Counted from the first letter of the stretch, positions 32,709-42,460 are shown. The stretch: 64,000 nt of DNA from Streptomyces fradiae ATCC 10745 = DSM 40063 (GCF_008704425.1 NZ_CP023696.1:723501-787500), one strand, 5' to 3'. Program-made: numbers and translations. Notes: generated by a model from the letters alone, not told the origin.

Positions 32709-34904
32709 ATGAATCCCGTCCCTCCCGCGCACACGACCGCCGCCTCCCCGTCGCCTTCGCCCCTCGCCGCGCCCGACCTGCCCGCCGCCTTCGCCCGCAC
32801 CCGGCGGTTCTCGCTGGGCGTGCCGGGGCGGTTCGCGGTCTCGCCGGACGGGGCGCGGGTGCTGTTCACCCGCACCGCGTCGGGTACGGACCCGGTCGGC
32901 CGGCTGTGGCTGTCCGAGGAGGGCGGGGAGCGGCTGCTCGCCGATCCGCTCGCCCTCGGCGGGCCCGGTGACGACGATCTGCCGGAGGAGGAGAAGGTCC
33001 GGCGCGAGCGGTCCCGCGTCCTGGCGTCCGGGATCACCGGCTACGCCACGGACGCGGCGGTCCGCCTCGCCGTGTTCACGCTCGGCGGCGCCCTGTGGGC
33101 GGTGCGCACGGACGGCGGCGCACCGTGGCGCATCCCGACCGGGGGCCCGGCCGTGGACCCGCGCCCCTCCCCGGACGGCTCCCTCGTCGCGTACGTGACG
33201 GGCGGCGCCCTGCGCGTGGTGGGCGCCGACGGCACGGGCGACCGGGCGCTGGCCGTGCCCGAGGCGCCGGACGTGGTGTACGGCCTGGCGGAGCACGCGG
33301 CGGCCGAGTCGATGGGCCGGCACCGCGGGTACTGGTGGTCGCCGGACGGCGACGCCCTGCTGGTCGCCCGGGTCGACGAGGCACCCGTGGCACGCTGGCA
33401 CCTGGCCGACCCGGCGGACCCGGCCCGCCCGCCGCGCACCGTGCGGTACCCGGTGGCCGGTACGGACAACGCCGAGGTCACCGTGCACGTGGTGGGGCTC
33501 GGCGGCCGCCGGACCGCCCTGCGCCTGCCCGACGAGGCGGAGGCGGGGCCGCACCCGCGGGGCCCGTGGACCGACCGGCGCTTCGCGTACCTGACGGCTG
33601 CCGGGTGGGACGCGCACGGCCCGTACGTGGAGCTCCAGACGCGGGACCAGCGTACGACCGCGGTGTTCGCGGCGGACCCGGCGACGGGGGCCGTGCGCCC
33701 GCTGCGCACGGCGCGGGACGCCGCCTGGGTGGCCCTCACGCCCGGCACACCGCTGCGCACGGCCTCCGGCGCGCTGGTCACGGCGGAGGTGCTCGGCGAC
33801 GGGACGCGCGGGCTGCGCGTCGGCGACGCGCTCTCCCCAGCGGGGCTCCAGGTGCGGGAGGTGCTGGGCGCGGTGGGCCGGCGCGTCTTCCTCACCGGCG
33901 GCCCGGAGCCGACGGAGAGCCATGTGTGGGTGTACGACCCACAGGAGGGCGGCGGGCCGGACGGGGCGGGGGCGTTTCGCCGGGTGAGCGAGGAGCCGGG
34001 CCTCCACACGGCCGCGGTCGGCGGGGACACCGTCGTCCTGGAGAGCCTGACGTGCGCGGGCCCCTCCGCCACGGTGCTGCGCGGCGGTCGGCCGGTGCGG
34101 CGGATCGCGGTGCTGGCCGAGGAGCCGCCGGTCCGCCCGCGCGTGGCCCACCTGTCGCTGGGCGCGCGGGAGTTGCGCGCCCATCTGCACCTGCCGACCT
34201 GGTACGACGCGGACCGCGATGAGCGGCTTCCGGTGCTGCTCAGCCCGTACGGCGGACCCGGACTGCAGCTCGCGGTGCGGGCGTACGGCTGGTGGAGCGC
34301 CGTGGCGCAGTGGTTCGCCGAGCAGGGGTTCGCCGTGCTGATCACCGACGGGCGCGGCACTCCGGGGCGCGGGCGGGCGTGGGAGGTCGCGGTGCGCGGC
34401 GACCGGCTGGGTCCCGCGCTGGAGGACCAGGTGGACGCGCTGCGCGGGGCGGCGGAGCGGTATCCGGCGCTGGACCCGGGGCGGGTGGCGATCCGGGGCT
34501 GGTCGTACGGCGGGTATCTGGCGATCGGGGCGGTGCTGCACCGCCCGGACGTGTTCCACGCGGCGGTCGCGGGCGCCGCGCCGACCGACCGGCGGCTGTA
34601 CGACACGCACTGGGAGGAGCGGTTCCTGGGCCACCCGGACGTGGAGCCGGAGAACTACGAGCGGTCGTCGCTGCTGGGCTCGGCCGACCGGCTGGAGCGC
34701 CCGCTGATGCTGATGCACGGGCTGGCCGACGACAACGTGGTGGCGGCCCACACCCTGCGGCTCTCCGCCGCGCTGCTCGCCGCCGGGAAGCCCCATACGG
34801 TGCTGCCGCTGCCCGGTGCGACCCACATGGTGACGCGGGAGGAGGTGGTGAGCAACCAGCTGCGCCTTGAGGTGGAGTTCCTCAGGCGGTCGCTCGGGCT
34901 CTGA
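32709..34904 (+). CDS. S9-family serine peptidase (dipeptidyl peptidase IV-like)
   Basis: 731 residues. The N-terminal 450 residues form a beta-propeller-type region (RFAVSPDGARVLFTR, GYWWSPDGDALLVARVDEAP). The C-terminal alpha/beta-hydrolase domain has GWSYGG (S599), D674 or D675 in HGLADDNV, and H706 in GATHM. EHAAAESMGRHRGYWWSPD resembles the DPP-IV glutamate segment that binds the peptide N-terminus. No signal peptide is evident, so it acts in the cytoplasm on short peptides. A long hairpin follows the stop. Confidence 0.93.
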   Translation: MNPVPPAHTTAASPSPSPLAAPDLPAAFARTRRFSLGVPGRFAVSPDGARVLFTRTASGTDPVGRLWLSEEGGERLLADPLALGGPGDDDLPEEEKVRRERSRVLASGITGYATDAAVRLAVFTLGGALWAVRTDGGAPWRIPTGGPAVDPRPSPDGSLVAYVTGGALRVVGADGTGDRALAVPEAPDVVYGLAEHAAAESMGRHRGYWWSPDGDALLVARVDEAPVARWHLADPADPARPPRTVRYPVAGTDNAEVTVHVVGLGGRRTALRLPDEAEAGPHPRGPWTDRRFAYLTAAGWDAHGPYVELQTRDQRTTAVFAADPATGAVRPLRTARDAAWVALTPGTPLRTASGALVTAEVLGDGTRGLRVGDALSPAGLQVREVLGAVGRRVFLTGGPEPTESHVWVYDPQEGGGPDGAGAFRRVSEEPGLHTAAVGGDTVVLESLTCAGPSATVLRGGRPVRRIAVLAEEPPVRPRVAHLSLGARELRAHLHLPTWYDADRDERLPVLLSPYGGPGLQLAVRAYGWWSAVAQWFAEQGFAVLITDGRGTPGRGRAWEVAVRGDRLGPALEDQVDALRGAAERYPALDPGRVAIRGWSYGGYLAIGAVLHRPDVFHAAVAGAAPTDRRLYDTHWEERFLGHPDVEPENYERSSLLGSADRLERPLMLMHGLADDNVVAAHTLRLSAALLAAGKPHTVLPLPGATHMVTREEVVSNQLRLEVEFLRRSLGL

Positions 34905-34919
34905 GCGGGCGGGGCCCGG

Positions 34920-34964
34920 CCCGCCGCCGTGCCGGAGCCCGTGCGGCGCCGGCACGGCGGCGGG
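34920..34964. terminator. 16-base-pair hairpin between convergent genes
   Basis: CCCGCCGCCGTGCCGG (34920-34935) pairs perfectly with CCGGCACGGCGGCGGG (34949-34964) across a 13-base loop, between the S9 peptidase and the LysR gene. It suits termination in both directions. Confidence 0.85.
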
Positions 34965-35023
34965 TGGGCCTCGCGGGCGGCGGGGTGGCCGATGCCGGGG
35001 CGGGCGCGGTCGCTCGCGGGCCG

Positions 35024-35929
35024 TCAGGCCGCCGCGGCGGCCCCGGCCTCGCGCAGTGCCTCCACGGCCGCCCTGATGGACGGCCGCCGGTCCGCGTCCA
35101 CCCGCCACACCGCGTAGATGTGCCGCCGCATCTGCCGGCGGACCGGTACGAGCGCGACACCCTCGGGGACGGGGCCTCGCCCGAGCCGCGGCGTGACGCA
35201 CACGCCGAGCCCGGCCTGGATCAGCGCCAGTTGGGTGTGGTGCTCGCCCGCGAGGTGGGCGATGCGCGGTTCGATGCCCTTCGAGCGCAGGGTGAAGACC
35301 AGCCAGTCGTGGCAGAACTCGCCCTCCGGCCAGGAGACCCAGTCGTCGTCGGCGAACTCCTCCAGGTCGACCTCGGCGCGCCCGGCGAGCGGATGGCCCG
35401 CGGCCATGGCCACGTCGGCGGCGTCGTCCAGGAGCGCGGCCTGGGCGAGCCCGCCGGGGACGGGGAGGCGCTTGTTGCTCCAGTCCAGGACGACGGCGAG
35501 GTCCACGTCCCCCCGCAGCACCTGGCGGATGCCGTGCTCGGGCTCCAGTTCGCTGCTGCGTACCCGCAGTTCGGGGTGGCCCGCCCGCAGGGCGGTGATG
35601 GCGCGGGGGAACAGGCCGCGCGCGGCGGTCGGGAAGCCGGCGAGCCGCACCTCGCCCACCACCCGGCCGCGCTGGGCCTCGATGTCCGCCTGGGCGAGCG
35701 CGACCTGCGACAGGATGCGGGCGGCGTGCCCGGCGAGCAGGTGCCCGGCGTCGGTGAGCCGGACGCCCCGGCCGTTCTTCGCCACGAGCTGCTGGCCGAC
35801 CTCGCGCTCCAGCTTGGCCAGTTGCTGCGAGACGGCCGAGGTCGTGACGTGCAGTGCGTCGGCGGCGCCGCTCACCGAGCCGTGGCGGGCGAGGGCGTCG
35901 AGGGTGCGGAGGCGCTCCAGGTTCAACAC
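35024..35929 (-). CDS. LysR-family transcriptional regulator
   Basis: 301 residues. The N-terminal winged helix (GSVSGAADALHVTTSAVSQQLAKLEREVG, about residues 18-46) is textbook LysR, followed by an effector-binding domain. GTG 35929 is chosen since the domain then begins at the usual distance; TAGTAT lies about 7 bases upstream, so it is probably leaderless. It is divergent from an EamA exporter, and a GATCTC-N11-GAGATC site lies between, typical for autoregulation and control of the neighbour. Confidence 0.92.
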   Translation of the reverse strand: MLNLERLRTLDALARHGSVSGAADALHVTTSAVSQQLAKLEREVGQQLVAKNGRGVRLTDAGHLLAGHAARILSQVALAQADIEAQRGRVVGEVRLAGFPTAARGLFPRAITALRAGHPELRVRSSELEPEHGIRQVLRGDVDLAVVLDWSNKRLPVPGGLAQAALLDDAADVAMAAGHPLAGRAEVDLEEFADDDWVSWPEGEFCHDWLVFTLRSKGIEPRIAHLAGEHHTQLALIQAGLGVCVTPRLGRGPVPEGVALVPVRRQMRRHIYAVWRVDADRRPSIRAAVEALREAGAAAAA

Positions 35930-35959
35930 ATAAGCGATACTAAGGGGAAGCATCAAGAA

Positions 35960-35982
35960 GATCTCACTTGTTCTAAGAGATC
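35960..35982. promoter_or_regulatory. LysR-type operator (T-N11-A) between lysR and the EamA gene
   Basis: GATCTC (35960-35965) and GAGATC (35977-35982) form a perfect inverted repeat with 11 bases between, fitting the LTTR box rule of a T-N11-A core. It sits midway between the two divergent start codons. Confidence 0.75.
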
Positions 35983-36003
35983 ATCGGGTCCAGGCTGGGC
36001 GCC

Positions 36004-37107
36004 ATGAGCACAGCGCCCCCGCCTCCGCCCGCACCCTCGTCCCCGCCCGCGCCCTCGTCCCCGCCCGCGCCGTCCTCCCCGTCGCCCGCCCCGCCATCTG
36101 CCTCCGATGCCCCGTCGACGGCGCCCTCGCCCGGCCCCGCGGACCGGCGGGCCCGCGTCGACTGGCGGGTGCGCTTCGCGGCGCTCGCGGTCGTGTGGGG
36201 CTTCAGCTTCCTGCTGATCAAGGTCGGCACGTCGGCGTACGCGCCGTTCCAGGTGACGTTCGGGCGGCTGCTCTTCGGCACGCTGGTGCTCGTCGCGGCC
36301 ATGGCGGTGCGGCGGGCGGGCCTGCCGCGCGGTGCGCGGACGTGGGCGCACCTGGCGGTGGCGGCGTTCTTCCTCAACGCCCTGCCGTTCTCGCTCTTCG
36401 CGTACGCCGAGCTGACGATCCCGTCGACCCTGGCGGGCATCTGCAACGCCACCTCGCCGCTGTGGGGCATGGCCCTGTCGCTGGTCGCCCTCTCCGAGGA
36501 CCGCCCGACGCGCCGCCGCGTCGCCGGTCTGGGCGTCGGCTTCCTGGGCGTCCTCACGGTGCTGGGCGCCTGGCAGGGCTTCTCCGGCGTGGACATGACC
36601 GGCACCGCCATGGCGCTGCTGGCGTCGCTGAGCTACCCGGTCGGCTGGATCTACGTACGCCGCACCCTGGCGGGGCGCGGGGAGTCGCACCTGTCCCTGA
36701 CCGGCGCGCAACTGATGCTGGCGACGGCGCAGCTCGCGGTGGTGACGCCGCTGCTCACCAGCCTGCCCGAGGCGTTCCCGGTCCTCCCGCTGCTGGCGGT
36801 GGTCGCGCTCGGCGCGCTGGGTACGGGCTTCGCGATGCTCGTCCAGTACGGGATCGTCGCGGAGGTCGGCCCGACGACCGGCCAGATGGTCACCTACTTC
36901 ATCCCGGTCATCGCGACGGCTGCCGGGGTGACCCTGCTCGACGAGCCGCTGACCTGGAACACCCCGGTCGGCGCGCTGATCGTACTGGCGGGCGCGGCGC
37001 TGACGCAGAGCCGGGCGGGAGCCGCCCCGCGCGCCTCCCGCACCGCGCCCCGCTCCTCGCCCCCCTCCCGCACCGGCCGTACCGCACGGCGGGGGCGCTC
37101 CACCTGA
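36004..37107 (+). CDS. EamA/DMT-family exporter
   Basis: 367 residues, ten membrane helices in two EamA repeats (VVWGFSFLLIKVG in the first, LASLSYPVGWIYVRR in the second). The N-terminus has about 48 Pro/Ser-rich residues made of PAPSSP repeats encoded by an 18-base tandem repeat (about 36030-36080), which lie in the cytoplasm. Divergent pairing with a LysR regulator suggests induction by a small molecule, probably an amino acid or metabolite that is then exported. Confidence 0.9.
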   Translation: MSTAPPPPPAPSSPPAPSSPPAPSSPSPAPPSASDAPSTAPSPGPADRRARVDWRVRFAALAVVWGFSFLLIKVGTSAYAPFQVTFGRLLFGTLVLVAAMAVRRAGLPRGARTWAHLAVAAFFLNALPFSLFAYAELTIPSTLAGICNATSPLWGMALSLVALSEDRPTRRRVAGLGVGFLGVLTVLGAWQGFSGVDMTGTAMALLASLSYPVGWIYVRRTLAGRGESHLSLTGAQLMLATAQLAVVTPLLTSLPEAFPVLPLLAVVALGALGTGFAMLVQYGIVAEVGPTTGQMVTYFIPVIATAAGVTLLDEPLTWNTPVGALIVLAGAALTQSRAGAAPRASRTAPRSSPPSRTGRTARRGRST

Positions 37108-37198
37108 GGCGACAGGGCCGGGGGCGCCGGCCCCGACCCGGCGACGGGGACGGCCACCAGGCGACAGCCGCCGGCCGTCGGCCGTCGGCCGCCGCGCC

Positions 37199-38539
37199 TC
37201 AGCGGTACGACCGCACCGCCGCGGTCCCCGCCGTCACCGCCGCGGCCACCGCGGCGGCCAGCGGCTCGATGTCGGCGCCGGTCAGCCCGGACACGGTCAG
37301 CCGGACACCGGGCGGCGATGCGAGCCGGAACCGGGCGCCCGGCGCCACCGCCCACCCGGCCTGCAGCAGCCGCGCCACCGCGCCGGTCTCGTCGGCCACC
37401 GGCACCCACACGTTCATCCCGCTGCGCCCGTGCGCCCGCACGCCCCGGTCCGCGAGCGCCCGGACCAGCGCGTCGCGCCGCTCCCCGTACGACCGCGCCA
37501 CCGCCGCCCGGTCGACGGCGCCGGTCCGCCAGAGGTGCACGACGGCCCGCTGGAGGACGTGGCTCACCCAGCCGGGTCCGAGCCGCAGCCGTCCGAGCAC
37601 CCGGTCCACGGTGTCGGCGTCGCCGGTGAAGACGGCGAGGCGCAGGTCCGGCCCGTACGCCTTGGCGACCGACCGGACGAACGCCCACCGGCCGGTCGCC
37701 CCGCCGAGCGGCCGGAGCGGCGCGTCGACGAAGCCGTGCCCGTGGTCGTCCTCCACGACGAGCACCTCCGGGTGCCGGCCCAGCACCTCCCGCAGCCGCG
37801 CCGCCCGCTCGGCGCCCAGCGCGGCGCCCGTCGGGTTCTGCGCCCGCGCGGTGACGACCACCGCGCGGGCGCCGCCGTCCCGTACCGCCCGCTCCACCTG
37901 GTCCGGCAGCGGCCCGTCGTCGTCCACGGCCACGGGCACGGCCCGCAGGCCCAGCGCCGGCACGAGGTCGAGCACGCTGCCCCAGCCCGGGTCCTCGACC
38001 GCCACCGCGTCGCCCGGCCGCAGGTGTGCGGCGAGGATCCGCTCGATGGCGTCCAGCGCGCCGCCCGCCACCCCCACGGGCCCGTCGGGCACCCCGTCCG
38101 CGTCCAGCGCGGCGCGGGCGAGCCGGGCGAGGTCCTCGTCGACGGGCGGCTCCCCGTACATCACGGGCCGCCCCGCGCCCGCGGTCGCGGCGGCCGCCAG
38201 TGCGGGACCCAGCGGCGGCAGCAGGGCCGGGTCCGGGTTGCCGTGGCCGAGGTCCCGTACGCCCTCGGGGGCCTCGATCCGCACGGCGTCCCGCGCGGTG
38301 GTCGCCGGCCGCGCGCGCACCCGGCTGCCCCGGCGTCCGGCGGTCTCGATGACGCCCCGCTCGCGCAGGGCCCGGTACGCGGCCGCGACCGTGTTCGGAT
38401 TCACCCCCAGGCCGGCCGCCAGCTCCCGCATGGGCGGAAGCGCCTGGCCCGGCCGCAGGTCGCCCGACGCGACGCCGCGCTCCACGCTCGCCGTGATCTC
38501 CGATGCGCGGCGCCCACTGATCCGATACTCTCCTAGCAC
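37199..38539 (-). CDS. MocR-type regulator: GntR DNA-binding domain fused to aminotransferase fold
   Basis: About 446 residues. Residues 1-75 are a GntR winged helix (LPPMRELAAGLGVNPNTVAAAYRALRERGVIE). The rest is a class I aminotransferase fold with the likely PLP lysine in RSVAKAYGPDLRL and QNPTGAALG upstream of it. Relatives such as PdxR sense PLP or use it as cofactor for sensing. GTG 38539 lies 7 bases downstream of CATAAT, a leaderless promoter; ATG 38548 is the alternative. Divergent from a PNPOx-fold gene over a short spacer with a perfect palindrome. Confidence 0.88.
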   Translation of the reverse strand: MLGEYRISGRRASEITASVERGVASGDLRPGQALPPMRELAAGLGVNPNTVAAAYRALRERGVIETAGRRGSRVRARPATTARDAVRIEAPEGVRDLGHGNPDPALLPPLGPALAAAATAGAGRPVMYGEPPVDEDLARLARAALDADGVPDGPVGVAGGALDAIERILAAHLRPGDAVAVEDPGWGSVLDLVPALGLRAVPVAVDDDGPLPDQVERAVRDGGARAVVVTARAQNPTGAALGAERAARLREVLGRHPEVLVVEDDHGHGFVDAPLRPLGGATGRWAFVRSVAKAYGPDLRLAVFTGDADTVDRVLGRLRLGPGWVSHVLQRAVVHLWRTGAVDRAAVARSYGERRDALVRALADRGVRAHGRSGMNVWVPVADETGAVARLLQAGWAVAPGARFRLASPPGVRLTVSGLTGADIEPLAAAVAAAVTAGTAAVRSYR

Positions 38540-38550
38540 AAACAGCATTA

Positions 38551-38562
38551 TGCACTAGTGCA
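38551..38562. promoter_or_regulatory. Palindrome TGCACTAGTGCA between mocR and PNPOx gene
   Basis: A perfect 12-base palindrome in the divergent spacer, with a related CTAGCAC at 38533-38539. It overlaps the likely MocR -35/-10 region, so it is probably the regulator's binding site. Confidence 0.65.
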
Positions 38563-38574
38563 ATGGAGGCCGCA

Positions 38575-39297
38575 ATGCCGGAGACCGCCACCCCCGCCGC
38601 CCACGGGGCCGTGGAAGCCCATAGGGCGCCCGGGTCCCGCGGGGCGTACGAACCGACCGAGCTCACCGTCCCGACCCGGGGCCGCCCGAGGGCGTCCTAC
38701 GACCGGGAGCTGGTCCACGCGATACTCGACGAGGCGTACGTCTGCCACCTGGGCTTCGTCCGCGACGGCCGTCCGGTCGTGCTGCCCACCCTGTACGGGC
38801 GGGTCGGCGAGCGGCTGTACGTCCACGGCTCCACGGGATCCCGGCCGCCGCGCATGGCGGGCGCCGGCGGGACGGACGCGGGCCTGCCCGTGTGCCTGAC
38901 GGTCACCCACGTCGACGGACTGGTCCTGGCCCGCTCGGCCTTCCACCACTCGGTCAACTACCGCTCGGTCGTGGTGCACGGCACCGCCCACCAGGTCACG
39001 GACCGGCAGGAGAAGCTCGCCGCGCTGGACGCCCTCGTCGACCACGTCGTGCCCGGCCGCTCGGCGGACTCCCGGCCCGCCAACGCCAGGGAGCTGGCCG
39101 CGACGGCCGTCCTCCGCCTCGACCTGGCCGAGGTGTCCGCCAAGGTGCGCACCGGCGGCGTCAACGAGGAGCCCGAGGACCTGGGCCTGCCCCACTGGGC
39201 CGGGGTGATCCCGCTGACCACGCGGTACGGAGCGGCCCAGCCCGACCGGGACCTGGACCCGTCGATCGCCCTCCCCGGCTACCTCGCCGCGCTCTGA
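38575..39297 (+). CDS. Pyridoxamine 5'-phosphate oxidase-family flavin-binding protein
   Basis: 240 residues of the split-barrel PNPOx fold (NimA-like): [31 protein letters not shown], then [12 protein letters not shown] and [16 protein letters not shown]. Such proteins bind FMN or haem and reduce or sequester small molecules. ATG 38575 follows GGAGG by 6 bases; ATG 38563 is less well placed. It is controlled probably by the divergent MocR. Its 3' end overlaps the next gene by 19 bases. Confidence 0.87.
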   Translation: MPETATPAAHGAVEAHRAPGSRGAYEPTELTVPTRGRPRASYDRELVHAILDEAYVCHLGFVRDGRPVVLPTLYGRVGERLYVHGSTGSRPPRMAGAGGTDAGLPVCLTVTHVDGLVLARSAFHHSVNYRSVVVHGTAHQVTDRQEKLAALDALVDHVVPGRSADSRPANARELAATAVLRLDLAEVSAKVRTGGVNEEPEDLGLPHWAGVIPLTTRYGAAQPDRDLDPSIALPGYLAAL

Positions 39298-40496
39298 GGG
39301 GTCGCCGCCCCCCGCGGCGCGGGGCGTCCGCCACGCGGCTCCGGCCCCGCCCCGCCGGAGCCGGAACCGGGGCCGCTGCCGCAGCCGCAGCGGGACCCGA
39401 ATCCGTGATCGGAGCAGGAACGGGAGCCGGGACCGGTGCCGGGCCCAGCCCCGTCCCCCGTCCCGGCCCCGTCCCCCGTCCCGGCCCCGTCCCCCGTCCC
39501 GGCCCCGGCCCCCGTCCCGGCCGCCTCCCCCGTCGCCTCGCCGCGCCGGGCCGCCGCCAGCCGGGTCTCGCCGAGCGCCAGCCCGGTCACCGCCGCGAGC
39601 AGCAGCAGGGTGCCCGCCACGGTCGCGGCGGTCAGCCGCTCGTCGAGCAGGACGACCGCGATGGCCGCCGCGCTCACCGGTTCGAGCAGCATGATCACGG
39701 ACACGGTCGCCGACCGCACCGCGGCCGCGCCCACGAAGTACAGGGCGTACGCGAGCGCGGTCGGCACGGCGGCCACGTAGGCCATGAGCGCCAGGACCCG
39801 TGCCGGTTCGGCCGTGTGCGGCACCAGTCCCTCCGCGGCGGCGAGCGGCAGCAGCCCGACGGCGCTCACCGCGAACGCCCAGGTGGTGGTCGTCAGCGCG
39901 TCGCCGCCGCCCCCGTCACGGCCCAGCCACCGGGTCAGCAGCGTCATCGCGGCGTACGCGGCGGCCGACAGCAGCGCGAGGACCACTCCGGCGGGCCGCA
40001 CGGTCGCCGCGTCACCGCCCAGGACGAGGACCGCCAACCCGGCGAGCGCCCCGGCGACCGCGGCCGCACCGCCGCGTCCCAGCCGCTCGCCCAGGGCGAG
40101 CCGGGCGCCCACCGCCATCAGGACGGGCCCGGCACCCAGGGTGACGACGGTGCCGACCGCGAGACCGGTCGCGTCGACGGCCGCGAAGTAGGCGCTCTGG
40201 AAGACGGCCAGCCCGATCCCGGTGCCGAGCACCTGCCCGAGCACGCGCCGCCGCGAGCGGGTGCGCCGGCCGCCCGCGGGGCGCCGGCGCACGGCGAGGA
40301 CGCCGAGCAGGAGGACGAGCCCCCCGACGCAGCGCCAGAAGGAGAGGGCGAGCGACCCGAAGTCGCTGGCCCGGAAGAGGAGGGAGGCGGCGGCCCCCGC
40401 GGTGCCCCAGGCGACCCCGGCGACGATGAGGTAGAGGAGGCTGCGCCCGACGGACGCGGCGGCGGGCGTGGACGTACGGACGGGGTGGTGCGACAC
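39279..40496 (-). CDS. EamA/DMT-family transporter with repeat-rich C-terminal tail
   Basis: 405 residues. Ten membrane helices in the first 300 residues ([36 protein letters not shown]). The tail is about 100 residues of [19 protein letters not shown] repeats encoded by an 18-base tandem repeat at about 39460-39520, then cysteine-, Gly- and Pro-rich sequence; it is outside the conserved family. The GTG at 40496 has GGAG upstream. Substrate unknown. Confidence 0.87.
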   Translation of the reverse strand: MSHHPVRTSTPAAASVGRSLLYLIVAGVAWGTAGAAASLLFRASDFGSLALSFWRCVGGLVLLLGVLAVRRRPAGGRRTRSRRRVLGQVLGTGIGLAVFQSAYFAAVDATGLAVGTVVTLGAGPVLMAVGARLALGERLGRGGAAAVAGALAGLAVLVLGGDAATVRPAGVVLALLSAAAYAAMTLLTRWLGRDGGGGDALTTTTWAFAVSAVGLLPLAAAEGLVPHTAEPARVLALMAYVAAVPTALAYALYFVGAAAVRSATVSVIMLLEPVSAAAIAVVLLDERLTAATVAGTLLLLAAVTGLALGETRLAAARRGEATGEAAGTGAGAGTGDGAGTGDGAGTGDGAGPGTGPGSRSCSDHGFGSRCGCGSGPGSGSGGAGPEPRGGRPAPRGAATPQSAAR

Positions 40497-40655
40497 GTGA
40501 TGCTCCGGTGGGAAGACGGCTTGCGGCTGCTCTGCTGCGCACGCGGGCAGCGACGGGCCGCTCGGGGCGCTGCCCGAGCCGGGTCTTCGTCAGGAGGCCG
40601 CCGCCCGCGTCACGCGGCGGGAGGCGGAAGTACGGTCGCGTGCATGGCGGGCAGC

Positions 40656-41639
40656 CTAGGTGGCGGCCCGGTCGGTGGACAACCTGTCCTGGCCGGGCAG
40701 GGGGTCGGAGCCCGCCACGGGCCCGGAGGCGGCCTTGGGCGTGGACCGCTGGGCGATGAAGGCGCCGACGAGCACGAGTGTGCCGCCCGCGATCTGCGGC
40801 GCCGACAGGTGCTCGCCGAGCAGCACCCAGGCGAGGACGGTGGCGATGACCGCCTCCAGGCAGGCCACCACCCCGGCGACCTGCGGGGACAGCCGCCGCA
40901 CCGAGACGACCCCGGTGACGTACGCGAGAACGGTCGCGACGAGCACGATCCAGCCGAGCAGCGCCCAGGCGGGCGCGGCGGTGCCGCCCAGGTCGGCGGC
41001 GCCGGCGAGGACGCCCCACTCCATGCCCCAGGGGCGGGCCACGACGGTGAGGACGGCGGCGCCGACGAGCAGGCCGTACGCGATGACGCCCAGCGGGTCG
41101 ACGGGCCGCTCCCCGTCGGCGCCCTGGTCGGACAGGACGAAGTAGCCGACCTGGCAGCAGGCGGCGCCGAGGGCGAGGAGGAGCCCGAGCACGTCGAAGC
41201 CGAGCCCGGACCACACCTCCACCACGCAGGCGAGGCCGGTCACGGCGAGGACGACCCCGAGGGCGGCGGCCCGCGTCACCGGGCGGCGCTGCACGAAGCG
41301 GACCCAGCCGAGCACGAGCGCGGGCGCCAGGTACTCGATGAGCAGGGCCACGCCGACGGGGATGCGGGAGAGCGCGGCGAAGTAGAACGCCTGGACACCC
41401 GCGACGGCCAGCAGGCCGAAGCCCGCGAGGAGGGCCGGTCTGCGGCGGAGCAGATCGCGGTGGCGCCAGGCCAGGGGCAGCATGACGAGCGCGGCGCCGG
41501 TCACCCGCAGCCACACCACGTGGAGCGGGTCGAGGCCCGCCTCGATGAGCGGCTTGGCCGCCACACCCGATCCACCGAAAGCGAAGGCCGAGGCCAGGGC
41601 CAGTCCCAGGCCGGCGCTTCTCACCTGAGACGCGTGCAT
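40656..41639 (-). CDS. EamA/DMT-family transporter (RhtA/threonine-homoserine exporter-like)
   Basis: 327 residues, ten membrane helices: LALASAFAFGGSGVAAKPLIEAG, YFAALSRIPVGVALLIEYLAPALVL (characteristic of the RhtA/YdcZ-like amino-acid exporters) and VACLEAVIATVLAWVLLGE. ATG 41639 is chosen; GTG 41645 two codons earlier is possible. TTTACGCT upstream may be the -10. Exports amino acids in characterised relatives; the substrate here is unproven. Confidence 0.88.
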   Translation of the reverse strand: MHASQVRSAGLGLALASAFAFGGSGVAAKPLIEAGLDPLHVVWLRVTGAALVMLPLAWRHRDLLRRRPALLAGFGLLAVAGVQAFYFAALSRIPVGVALLIEYLAPALVLGWVRFVQRRPVTRAAALGVVLAVTGLACVVEVWSGLGFDVLGLLLALGAACCQVGYFVLSDQGADGERPVDPLGVIAYGLLVGAAVLTVVARPWGMEWGVLAGAADLGGTAAPAWALLGWIVLVATVLAYVTGVVSVRRLSPQVAGVVACLEAVIATVLAWVLLGEHLSAPQIAGGTLVLVGAFIAQRSTPKAASGPVAGSDPLPGQDRLSTDRAAT

Positions 41640-41662
41640 CGGCACATGATGGCAGGCGTCTG

Positions 41663-42460
41663 TCAGGAGCGTAAAGCCTGTCGCACCTGTTGAGACGGAT
41701 GCTCGACGCGGGCGGTCAGCAGGCCCCTGTCGACTCCCGCGCGGGTGAGGACCTGCACGGCCCGGCAGTGCGGGTCGGCGGCGAGCCCGGCGAGCAGGTC
41801 GAGGGGCCGGGCGCGCGGCTCGCCCCTGGCCCGTGCCCGCGCGAGGGCGGCCTCCAGGGCGGCGCCCGCCGCGGGCGACCACCCGGCCCGCACGCCCGCG
41901 AGGACGGGGCCCGCGGACCCGGCCCCCTCCCGGACGGCGGACCCCCGCGGCCCGGCCCCCTCCCGGACGGCGGAGCCGGCCCATCCGGTCGGACCGGCCT
42001 CGTCCGTCGCGGCCGGTCCGGGGGGCTCCGGCGCCTCGCCCCCTCGCACGACCGCTCCCGCGCCCGAGTCCTCCACGGTGCCGTGCCAGCGGAGCCCGTA
42101 GCCGATGCTGCGCTGGACGAGGTAGGCGAGGACACGGGCGGCGCGCTCCGCCCCGAGGGCGGCCCGGACCTCCGGGTGGGACTCCGCGAGCGAGTGCAGG
42201 AGGTGCGCGGTGTCGATCTGCCGGTCGCCGTCACGCGCGGCCCTGCGCCGCGCCGCGGCCACGACGGCGGCGAGTTCGGCGCCGAGTCCGTCCCCCGCCC
42301 CGGCGTCCCGCACCGCGCGGGCCCCGGCGTCCCGCACCGCGCGCGCATCGGCGCCCTGACCCGCCCCGGGGTCGGCGTCCTCGGCGGTGTCCCGGCCGGC
42401 GGCCGCCGCGGCAGGCGCGCGGGCGGGGCGGGCCGGGTGACGCGAGGGGGAGCTCTGCAC
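41663..42460 (-). CDS. Clp N-domain-like protein
   Basis: 265 residues. A helical region of residues about 60-115 (ELAAVVAAARRRAARDGDRQIDTAHLLHSLAESHPEVRAAL) and a second copy near 210-255 (LARARARGEPRARPLDLLAGL) match the repeated Clp_N domain of ClpA/ClpC, without any ATPase domain. Between them is a low-complexity linker with repeated VREGAG. The first 50 residues also carry two VRDAGA repeats. It may bind ClpC substrates or adaptors. The GTG at 42460 has GGTGGGAGG immediately upstream. Confidence 0.75.
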   Translation of the reverse strand: MQSSPSRHPARPARAPAAAAAGRDTAEDADPGAGQGADARAVRDAGARAVRDAGAGDGLGAELAAVVAAARRRAARDGDRQIDTAHLLHSLAESHPEVRAALGAERAARVLAYLVQRSIGYGLRWHGTVEDSGAGAVVRGGEAPEPPGPAATDEAGPTGWAGSAVREGAGPRGSAVREGAGSAGPVLAGVRAGWSPAAGAALEAALARARARGEPRARPLDLLAGLAADPHCRAVQVLTRAGVDRGLLTARVEHPSQQVRQALRS

